Source of the DNA: Ceratodon purpureus
Lineage: Eukaryota > Streptophyta > Bryopsida > Pseudoditrichales > Ditrichaceae
DNA length: 64,000 nucleotides
Direction of reading: 5' to 3'
Assembly: GCA_014871385.1 (NCBI GenBank)
Contig: CM026424.1
Location: 13,792,892-13,856,891, forward strand
The notes below the pieces were generated by a model that worked only from the letters and a program-made list of their open reading frames with translations, searched no databases and was not told the origin of the DNA. Positions 34,465 through 43,983 of the stretch are shown here, one piece after another (positions within the stretch are counted from its first letter, which is position 1; every line of letters begins with the position of its first letter). The translations under genes were made by a program, and so were the position numbers.

Positions 34465-37400
34465 ATGAAGCAGAGCGGAGGGCCATCTCCCTCTACTTTT
34501 GTTACTCCGAAACGTAGAAGAAAACCAGGTCGTACAGATTTTACGGATAGAAGAGCTAGGAAGAGGAGAGAGTCACGTAAGAAGGAAGTATTTAAAAGTG
34601 ACCATTTAAGTGCTCCCGTGAAAAGGAGAGGTTTAGGTCTGCCTGTTGCTTTGAAGTTTTGTAGCATTCGTAAAATCATTCTAGAGTCTATAGAGGAGGA
34701 GCAAGAAGACGTTTTAGAGAATACCGTAGTCGCTAATCACGAGCAGGAACACGAGGTACTGTTAAGTGGAGTTGAACGACGCGAGGCCATGACGGATGAA
34801 TTAGAGTTTAATTGTAGTCAAAGAGAAGAGTCACCGCAACCATCAATCCTCTTTAATGACGCTTCAACAAGGGGGGCGGATTCTCAGTCTGATCAATATT
34901 TTAATTCCAACGAGGTAAGTATTTCTAAAAGATTTTGAACATGAGTGACGAGATTTTTATGACTCCTTGTTGTATTCGAGTTAGATATGAGATATAATAT
35001 TAAGATATTGTAATTGTAGTATGAATAATTAAAAGACTAATCTTCAAGTCATAATTGGTTGTGATGGATATTATCTAAATCTAGTATTCAAAGAGCGAGG
35101 AAAGAATCAAGGAGGTGAGAGATTCAGTTGGGGAGGATAGCGTCTTCGAGCACTTGCGGGTGGAGGCGAGGCGAGCAAGGGAGGGAATCCTTCAAGCAGG
35201 GGAAGGAGGCCGAGCTATGGCGGGGAGGGAAGGGGCGAGGGCAGGGCGGGTACGAGCGGATCAAGGCGAGGACGCTGCTGAGGCTGCAGCTGGAAGAGGA
35301 GCAGGGATGGACGTCGAGAACCTAGGGTTCGAAGGTCGACCGGGAGGGGGAGTGGTCGTGCAGAGGGATTTGCCTCAGAGCGAAGACGAGCAGAGGAGTG
35401 GAGGCGAGGAGCAGGTCCCGGTCGAGGACGAGGAAGAAGAAGATGAGCAGGTCGAAGCTGCCACGGACTTGGAGGAGGTACGAAGCTGCCACGGACTTGG
35501 TGCATGCTCGCATATTTGTCTTTGTGGGTTTTGAATGTGTTAAGGGCGTACGGGGGCAATGAATGTTAAGGTCGTACGGAGGTTTGAATGTGTGATTGTC
35601 GTACGGGGGTTTGAATGTGTTAAGATCGTACGGGGGTAATGAGTGTTAAGGTCGTACGGGCGTTTGAATCTGGTGCATAGGTTTGACTTTGTAATAATTG
35701 TTGTTTATGTGGGTTGTGGGTACTGGGTACTAGGTACCGAGAAGGTTTTTGGGGTTGTAGTCTAAATTTTTTGGGGTTGCGGTTGTACTACGGAATTTGT
35801 TGGGAGAAGTTTATTGGGGATTTGAGTTTTTTGGGGGTTTCAGAAGTGCTGGTTCTGATGCGGAGGCTCACCCCAAGGGGTGGGCCGAGGATGCTTGAGA
35901 TTGATTCCATTTTTTTTTTAATTTTGTGAGCTGCGGACCTACTGTCGTTACAGACAGTAGGCCGCGAAGCTCAATGTATGAATGACATGCGGAGGCTCAC
36001 CCCAAGGGGTGGGCCGAGGATGCTTGAGATTGAATCTTTTTTTTTTTTAATTTTGTGAGCTGCGGACCTACTGTCGTTACAGACAGTAGGCCGCGAAGCT
36101 CAATGTATGAATGACATGCGGAGGCTCACCCCAAGGGGTGGGCCGAGGATGCTTGAGATTGAATCCTTTTTTTTTTTAATTTTGTGAGCTGCGGACCTAC
36201 TGTCGTTACAGACAGTAGGCCGCGAAGCTCAATGTATGAATGAGATGCGGAGGCTCACCCCAAGGGGTGGGCCGAGGATGCTTGAGATTTATATCTCTTT
36301 TTTTTTAATTTTGTGAGCTGCGGACCTACTGTCGTTACAGACAGTAGGCCGCGAAGCTCAATGTATGAATGAGATGCGGAGGCTCACCCCAAGGGGTGGG
36401 CCGAGGATGCTTGAGATTGAATTTTTTTTTTTAATTTTGTGAGCTGCGGACCTACTGTCGTTACAGACAGTAGGCCGCGAAGCTCAATGTATGAATGACA
36501 TGCGGAGGCTCACCCCTAGGGGTGGGCCGAGGATGCTTGAGATTGAATCCTTTTTTTTTTTAATTTTGTGAGCTGCGGACCTACTGTCGTTACAGACAGT
36601 AGGCCGCGAAGCTCAATGTATGAATGAGATGCGGAGGCTCACCCCAAGGGGTGGGCCGAGGATGCTTGAGATTTATATCTCTTTTTTTTTAATTTTGTGA
36701 GCTGCGGACCTACTGTCGTTACAGACAGTAGGCCGCGAAGCTCAATGTATGAATGAGATGCGGAGGCTCACCCCAAGGGGTGGGCCGAGGATGCTTGAGA
36801 TTGATTCCATTTTTTTTTTAATTTTGTGAGCTGCGGACCTACTGTCGTTACAGACAGTAGGCCGCGAAGCTCAATGTATGAATGACATGCGGAGGCTCAC
36901 CCCTAGGGGTGGGCCGAGGATGCTTGAGATTGAATCTTTTTTTTTTTAATTTTGTGAGCTGCGGACCTACTGTCGTTACAGACAGTAGGCCGCGAAGCTC
37001 AATGTATGAATGAGATGCGGAGGCTCACCCCTAGGGGTGGGCCGAGGATGCTTGAGATTGATTCCATTTTTTTTTTAATTTTGTGAGCTGCGGACCTACT
37101 GTCGTTACAGACAGTAGGCCGCGAAGCTCAATGTATGAATGAGATGCGGAGGCTCACCCCAAGGGGTGGGCCGAGGATGCTTGAGATTGAATCTTTTTTT
37201 TTTTAATTTTGTGAGCTGCGGACCTACTGTCGTTACAGACAGTAGGCCGCGAAGCTCAATGTATGAATGGGATGGGCGGAGGATGCTTGAGATTGATTCC
37301 ATTTACCAATAAAAGACCATTTCAGCATGTAGAGAATATGGGTTCGACTCCCCGTGGCCGGAGCTACTGCATGAAAGCTTTAGCAATGATGGCCTCATTT

Positions 37401-40400
37401 TTAAATTACTCTTTCTTATTATGTTTTAAATTGATGGAGTTTCCTTGTTCTTTGCCTTCAGCTTCTACTTAATCCTGTATATATCGCTTAATTACTTGTT
37501 GATTTCTCTTAAACCTTTATTTTGAATGGAGGTCTTAATGGCTGTTTATTCACATTTATTTGACTTCATAGTTGTTGTATCACTGATAGTCAATTTCTTT
37601 GTTTATGAATTAGGAGTCTTCTGAGGATAATATGGGGAGCCAACGTGAAGTTCCAATTCAAGCTGAGACCGAGGTACATTATTAGTTCTTCTTACTTGTC
37701 TCATTTTTTTAATTTATTGCATACAATTATTTTAAGGGTGGAAAATAACCCTCTCTTCATTTCTTCTACTCTAGGTATATTCGGATGCTCCTGAGATGTC
37801 CGCGACCTCCCCCATTTCAGTTATCAATGTTTCCGATCTCTCGGATTCATTTGATCAGCCTTATTGTACCTGTGATGTAGCCAACCCTGTAGTTGGAGAT
37901 AGTGGACCTTTCGAGGTCCACTCTCCACAGTACATGCCTACTTCTCCACAGTACATGCCTACCTCACCACTGTATGAGCCTACGTCCCCGCCATACCTGC
38001 CCACTTCCCCTCTAGAGGGCTCACCGCCTATGTCTCCACCCTCTCCTTCCTCGCCTATCAGAGTGAGAAGGCCAGCCCATGTGGTGTTTGCTCTACCGGC
38101 AATACTGCCGTGCCCGGTTCAGCAAACCAGGCGGTTTTGGAGGAGGCGCCGTCACTGGAATTGTAGACAGTCTAAGCAGTACTATAGCCGAGCATCCCGT
38201 AGATAGATCCCTTATGCTCAGATGATGTTTGAGTTGTTACAAAAAAGATGACAGTAGGAAGATATACTGTTCCTTCTTTTTACATACTTGTCTTCTTCGC
38301 ATAACTTCCTTTGATTGTGATCTCTCTCTTAATTCGAACTCCTCTTCGCAGGTTACGCTAACACAAGATGTCTTGGCAAAACCATCTTGTCCAACTGACT
38401 TGAAGACTGTTATAGAAGGGGAACTGCAGCATCGTATACAATACAAGCTGGACTCCAACGCCGTCATCAACAACCTCAGGATCAAACCCACGCATAAGTC
38501 GCGAATGCTGGTGCCCCTATGCAGGATGATCCCAATGGCCAAGGTTAGACCAGTGGGCGAAATGGGGGTACAACACTTGGAGCGGGAGTTTGTTAAGGGA
38601 TATAGAGATGGGGACCGCGTCATGTACATCTCCATGTACAACACTGAAGAGGAAACGAAGAATGTGACGGCGGAGATCATGGCCACTTGGGGCCCTTTAT
38701 GGACGGCAGCGAGTGATCGTTTTGATGATGAGATCTCTGGGGACGAGGAGTTGATGCAGTTCTCCCACAAGATGTTTTATGTCTGGGAGGGTAATCACCG
38801 CCTTTCCGCATGGCTAAGGCATATCAACGAGCATCATGCAGACGACCCATCCTGGCACATCTCTGTGCATTGCATTGTACTTGACCCCCGTGGCCATGTG
38901 GGCAATCTCTTGCACGCCATGCACGACATCAATTGGTACGTTCAAAAATCTTTGGCACTTGTTGTCCATTTGAAGTCTTTTTCTATTATATTTCATTCTA
39001 CTTACTTACTTATTTGATATTCAGGTCGACTGAGAATGACCACGTGAAGAATAATCTCCCAGCAAAACTGTTTCGAATCCGCTCATTCGGAATGATGAAG
39101 TTGGAGGAGTTCAAGGACCTCCTGTACCCGGAAGAATACGATGCTTGTTTGAAGAACAAGCCACCGAACCCGTCATGGTTTCCCTTAACTACTCGAGTTT
39201 TCATCGCATTTCTTTACCGAGTAAGTTTTTGACCTCCTCTCTGTCTTCGCTCTTTTTATCTCCTCTCATTCTCCGACTATAATTTCGTTCATTTATGATT
39301 TCCCTAAAAAGTGGTTATCCTTCTACAGCGGGAAATTGCTGCAGCCTCCGATGAAGCAGCTAAGGCCTACAAGGAGAAGACACCGGCGGATGAACAGACT
39401 GCATCTGCGGTTTGGGAAATCATGAATGAAGCGTCTGAGAAAATGGTGGACTCCATCAAGAATAAGGACTTCACCAAGTACTTGGCAATTGCAAATCCCA
39501 AGAACGGTGACGATTTCTTGAAAGAGGTGACTCCTTCATCTAATTTCGGATAGTATTTTCAATTATTACAACATTATGCAATTATAGTTTCTAATACTTC
39601 TATACTCTTGGCAGATCAATCGGCATTACAGTCAGAACTCTAAACCTGAGATGTCCCTTGATAAGCTCCAGAAGATCTGTCCGGCGGCTGTTGAGCCCAA
39701 ATACAAGGTTCGGTGGCTGAGGTGGTGGAACTCATCTCTGAGTTCCAGACTATCATACAGATTTCCAAAGCCCGGATTCAAGGATACTGATTTCGACCCC
39801 TGGTTGAACAGGGCATCATTCTGGGCTGGGGTATGGTTTCGAAATATGCCTTACCAATTAGAAAGTGCTTTCTTAATTCTTCTCTCATTGGTACTTATTT
39901 GAATTCTGTGTTACAGTTGGAGGAAGCCGTCGTCAACGAGGTCGAGGACATATTCAAGTCGGAGAACCTCGATATCGATTGGAGGGCATTTCCTGATGTC
40001 CAACAGCCGGGTGACTATGTCGAGAGTTCACGTATTATGTTATGGGACAAGGCCTTCCCTACGTTCATTGGGAATAAGGCTGAGAAGCCCTTTGACAAGA
40101 AGTCCAACTTCGCTGAATTCCCTGGAACCGCTGAAGTTGTCAAGAGGGTTATATTCCGGTATGTCACAAAACTATATTGCATTTGCATATTATAATTCGC
40201 TATTGCTTCTTATGCTACTAAGCTTCTAAATTTCTTCCCTTAGGTACTTCAAGCGAGAGCTTCTTCTGAAGGGGGCCATCACGGTCCACCAGCTCCCCAA
40301 CTACTTCCTTTCTTGGACGCAGACAACCTCGGACCAGTGTATCTATTCTCCCCAGCAGATAAAAAGGTACAAAGCTCCCCACTTGCTTGAGGGATGTTGG

Positions 40401-42319
40401 TACCTTGATTGTTTTCGCGGTTTCACTATTGACTCTGAGGTGGACATCAAGACTTTACACGATGGGGGTAAGGTGGTGGTCGAAGACACGGTGGACGGTC
40501 CTGAAGATGACAATGGCCCTGAAGACCAATCATCGGCTCCTCCACCGAAGAAAGGGAGAGGAAGGCGACTGAAATCTTTGCGATCACATTCACAAGCTTC
40601 ACAGCAAACTGGTGCGGCGTCTTCCGCTCCAGAGCAGACGGCTCCAGAACCCTCTCCGGGTAATGTGGTTACGAAGCCTTCTTCAACTTCTTCACCGGGT
40701 CCTTCCTCGATCAGTGCTTCGGAGATCTCCAGAGGTCTCCTTGAGCAGAGGAAGGCCAAACTATATCCCCAACCAACTTCTTCCGCTGGAGCTTCGATTT
40801 CCTCACAAGTTTCCGTCTTCAACTCATCTGTGGATTCCCTGTTGCGGCGAAATCGGAGACAGGAGAGAAAAGGTGGCGACCCGGATTGGATCAAGACTCA
40901 AGACTTCATTCGCAAGGTTTGTCCCTATATTTTGACATTTAATGGATTCTGCCACCTGTAGTCCCTATGTAATTACTAACTCTCGTTTCTTGTTTCCTCA
41001 AGTTTGGAGCAGGCCGCGAAAACGAAGTTCCGGACCGGTGCAAACAAGAGAACCATCTGGGAGTCGACTTGATCATTGCCGACATCCCTGAGAATCTTCC
41101 CGTCCCATCCGTTTCCGTTCCCCCCACGAGTATTCCGCCTTGGAACTCTCGCTACAAGGATTATTTGTACGACATCTTCCATTTTGCAGATGAATTCCTG
41201 CAGAAAGATGGTGCCCTCTGCCTCATCTACAACACTGATCAGAAGCTGGCTAAGGATATCGAGGAAGAAGCTGCTGCTGGTGGATACGTGCTGTTCAAGG
41301 ACTGGTGGGGTGTCAATGTACTCGGCCTGACTTCTCCAACGAACCCCGAGAACTTGGTAATTTCCCTAAACATACCCTTCCCTTTACTGATTGATAACCC
41401 TTCCGCTTAATTTTACTCACTAGTTTTGCTTGACTGCAGACTATGCGGTTCTAGATTCGCGTCTACGTTCGTAGTGGCAGTACTTTCTCCTTCCAGACGA
41501 AGAAGGAAGACCTGATACATGGGCTCCTTAACATTACCGTGAGTGATGCCATTTTCAACTTCACCGATGTGGATTCGCAGCTCATGAATGGGGAGGTGCC
41601 GTGGAGAGGCGCAAGGGAGAAATCCATTGACATGATGCAGGGCATACTTGAGGAGCTGTCAAAGCCCGGCGACATAGTTGTTGATTGGAATGCTGGGACA
41701 GGTAACTATTCATGCATATCTTTGCTGAATTATTCCTCTCGTTTTTACCACAGTTTCTCATTTCTTTGTATCTCTCCGAGTTTCAGGAGCCTCCATCAAG
41801 GCTGCCCAGGCTATTGGTCGCCACATTCTCGCTTTTGAGGAGGACGAAGCCATATTCAACGCCCTTCTCAAACCATCCGCCATGGGCCCTCCTAAACATC
41901 CAAGGCCGGCAGCAGCAGGCGAAGCGCCTCCAAAGAGACCAAGACCTGATAAGTGGTGTAAGTCTTCTATTCTACGTTCAAATTATCCAAGCATTACTTC
42001 TCTTTGCAGCTCTACGTACTCGATGTAACCACAGTCGGTTCTCTATTGCAGAGTAGTTTCAGCATCACCGCCACGTGTGCCAAGTGCAGTGTCCACTCCA
42101 TTGTGGCATCTTCATTCCAGCCCGATTCAGCCTTTCATACTTCCGGACTACGCAGAGGACTTAGCACAGGCGTTTCAATCTGGAGCCCTTACATATGTTC
42201 CTAGTCGGCCAACTACTTTTGATCCCAGAGCCCTTCTATTCGTCGATGACGAGGCGGTAGAAGGAGATTCGGAGTCATCTAGTTCTGAGAGTGGAAGTAG
42301 CGATGGTAGCATGTTTTGA
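34465..42319 (+). CDS. Gene B of the inner MULE: ParB domain / beta-class amino-methyltransferase-like protein
   Basis: Fourteen exons with GT-AG borders keep phase throughout: 34465-34914, 35094-35477, 37614-37673, 37775-38062, 38352-38935, 39025-39220, 39329-39526, 39615-39830, 39917-40158, 40244-40916, 41003-41356, 41455-41701, 41787-41957 and 42054-42319; about 1,442 aa. The first four are phase 0 and code for disordered sequence, including four Pol II CTD-like heptads. Exon 5 holds a ParB/Srx-type domain: [14 protein letters not shown] at about residue 447 and [11 protein letters not shown] at about 542. The C-terminus has [14 protein letters not shown] (motif IV position, about 1122), VPWRGAREK, and [17 protein letters not shown] with [12 protein letters not shown] (motif I, FxGxG, about 1291), as in N6-adenine/N4-cytosine DNA methyltransferases. 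If the nearer acceptor (exon from 41440) is used, a TAG at 41452-41454 stops translation; acceptor CTAG at 41451-41454 avoids it. Activity on DNA is inferred. Confidence 0.8.
35535..35675. repeat. Minisatellite of about 35 bp around GTCGTACGGGGG
   Basis: About five imperfect copies of a unit containing TCGTACGGGGGTTTGAATGT and GTTAAG. It lies in intron 2 of gene B. Just before it, CGAAGCTGCCACGGACTTGG is directly repeated across the end of exon 2. Confidence 0.75.
35858..37303. repeat. Tandem array of 11 units of about 129 bp with two hairpins per unit, plus a partial unit
   Basis: Units begin (ATGCGGAGG) at 35858, 35987, 36116, 36245, 36375, 36500, 36629, 36758, 36887, 37015 and 37144; a partial unit starts at 37272. 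Each unit has an imperfect palindrome around CACCCCAAGGGGTG, then a T tract, then a longer hairpin with stem CCTACTGTC/GACAGTAGG, loop GTTACA, and outer pairs GAGCT/AGCTC. In three units the first centre is CCCCTAGGGG, a perfect palindrome. Units differ mainly in the T tract and a few bases beside it. The array sits in intron 2 of gene B. Its role is unknown. Confidence 0.92.
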
Positions 42320-42832
42320 GTTTGAAGGAGGCTTCGGTCTTTCATTGTTTTTATTGGATTTGCTTTGATTTAATTGGAGTTCATTGCGTAATCCTTCGTC
42401 TACTCTACTTCCCTGAACCTAAACTTGTTATAATTCTCATGTCCAATTTGTCTCCGTGTTTGTAAAGGATGAAATGTCACAACTGTAATGCTCCAAATAT
42501 AATATGAAGAATGAAATGTTACAAAAGAAAGGCTCAAATATAATATTGTGCTGTTAATTATATTTTACTCATTCAGAATCCCACATTTGCATAGCCATGT
42601 TACCTATTCTCGAGTTGGTGTACATCTTGGTTTCTGCTACTCGATTATTGTACACGAACTCTGAAATATTCCACGGACTTCTAAGACCATTTCTTTTAGT
42701 TGGTTTTTCTTTTCTTATTTCTAGAATCATCTATATTATCTAAAACCGTCATGCTGGAATACTCGTATCTAGATCCAATGAATGACCAAATCTAAAGGAT
42801 TGTATTCGAACACCCCACTAGACTTCACAGTA

Positions 42833-43432
42833 CTAATCCTTCGAAGGATATACAGTCCAACTCTTGTCCATATCAAACCAGCAAGTTTCGCCATCCGATA
42901 TGATCACTTCGGGCAGCTGAACAACTGGATTCTCATCGACGTTTGATAGCAAGGGATACGGGATTAGGGACAACTCCATAATACGGAGAAGCTCATTGGT
43001 ACAAAGCACTGTCCAACGCCATTCACCTTCACCAACATGGAGGCTTCCGATGTGCCTAAACGGTGGCAGGTCCATGCCTCGTTCCCTGGCGCGCTCCACC
43101 TCCAGCAGCCACGGCCGCAGCTCCTCATAACTCGCCGGTGCCTTTGGGGGCAAACCTACAGCCGCTCTCGTCCTCCTGGATCTCGCATTACACACCTTCG
43201 GCATCGCGCAACACACTGAATTCTTGTAGTCTTCAAACGTTACAGTCAAGCTTGTAGATTGACATCCCCGAACTCCTACGCTACCTTCGCATACAGCACA
43301 GCATGCCAAAGACTGTATGACTATCCTAATACGCCACCTAGAGACAAGCTCAAGAAACCAAGAGTGACCTCCTTCTCTAGAACCCAGCTTACCAAGTGTT
43401 GTTTCATGATGAAAATCTCCTACTTGTATCAC
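42833..43432 (-). CDS. Gene D of the inner MULE: hypothetical protein
   Basis: A 199-codon frame on the minus strand between the end of gene B and the right inverted repeat. The part from MPKVCNARSRRTRAAVGLPP to the stop looks most protein-like (about 124 aa): a basic start, then ASYEELRPWLLEVERARERG, then a region rich in Trp and hydrophobic residues (VGEGEWRWTVLCTNELLRIM) and an acidic end. The upstream 75 codons may be non-coding. The outer element has no counterpart near its left end. No family was recognised. Confidence 0.4.
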   Translation of the reverse strand: MIQVGDFHHETTLGKLGSREGGHSWFLELVSRWRIRIVIQSLACCAVCEGSVGVRGCQSTSLTVTFEDYKNSVCCAMPKVCNARSRRTRAAVGLPPKAPASYEELRPWLLEVERARERGMDLPPFRHIGSLHVGEGEWRWTVLCTNELLRIMELSLIPYPLLSNVDENPVVQLPEVIISDGETCWFDMDKSWTVYPSKD

Positions 43433-43855
43433 TCAAATTCAGATGCTTCGCTGCCTAGGAAGAGAGAGTAATCTTCGATGAAGACAAGGACTCTGACAAG
43501 GTATATCTTGGTTTCAGCAGTCAAGATATTATACACGAATTTTGAAATATTCTAGGAAGTTTTCAAACCTTGCCTCCTTTATGTTCTGTGATATTTGTTT
43601 TTTTCCTTGTGCATTTACATAATCCTATGAAAGAATTATTTGTTTGATCTAAAACTGAACGCCTGATCATTGTATCTTGCCTAAACCCATGACGAATCTA
43701 AAGGAATGTATGCATGACGTCATCATGACATCAGCCCTAATTTGTATCTTAGAGAACAAACGTAATAAATTCTTACCAGAGTTAACCCTAATTTCCACGG
43801 TAATATACTCTTTTTCTAAAAAAAGTGTCAAAATTAAGCCTTAATTTAGTAATTT

Positions 43856-43974
43856 TCCACGGTTATAGGGTCTACTTTGCTTTTGAAAATTTTCCTAATT
43901 CTCAATTCTGTGCTCTCCATTCTGCGCTCACCGCTCTCCGCTCTACGCTCTCCGCTCACGTATGAACTTTCCCC
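43856..43974 (-). repeat. Right terminal inverted repeat and subterminal motif of the inner MULE
   Basis: On the minus strand, GGGGAAAGTTCATACGTGAG is followed by GAGCGGA/GAGCGTA/GAGCGGT units, GAGCACAGAAT and, further in, GACCCTATAACCGTGGA. The order matches the left end. Confidence 0.8.
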
Positions 43975-43983
43975 CGTCCGACT
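43975..43983. repeat. Target-site duplication, right copy (inner MULE)
   Basis: CGTCCGACT, identical to 28436-28444. Downstream the outer transposase frame resumes. Confidence 0.8.

Larger units (their letters stand above)
28445..43974. mobile_element. Inner giant Mutator-like (MULE) DNA transposon, probably complete
   Basis: Length about 15.5 kb. Left end GGAGGGAAGCTTGTACGTGA and right end (minus strand) GGGGAAAGTTCATACGTGAG are inverted copies. Both run into arrays of GAGCG(G/C)(A/T) units and a subterminal GACCCTATAACCGTGGA (28651-28667 and, inverted, 43856-43872). It lies in the transposase gene of the outer element with a 9-11-bp duplication. Contents, left to right: small gene C (+), gene A transposase (-), divergent promoter, gene B ParB-methyltransferase (+) with a tandem repeat in its second intron, and small gene D (-). 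The reading frame of gene A is intact. Gene B is intact if one alternative acceptor is used. Confidence 0.87.

Noticed and set aside
35858-37303. CRISPR-like array
   Set aside because: Units are contiguous 129-bp tandem repeats without unique spacers, in a plant intron.
37340-37375. tRNA gene or tRNA-derived SINE (GGGTTCGACTCCCC looks like a B box)
   Set aside because: No matching A box, acceptor stem or anticodon arm could be folded around it.
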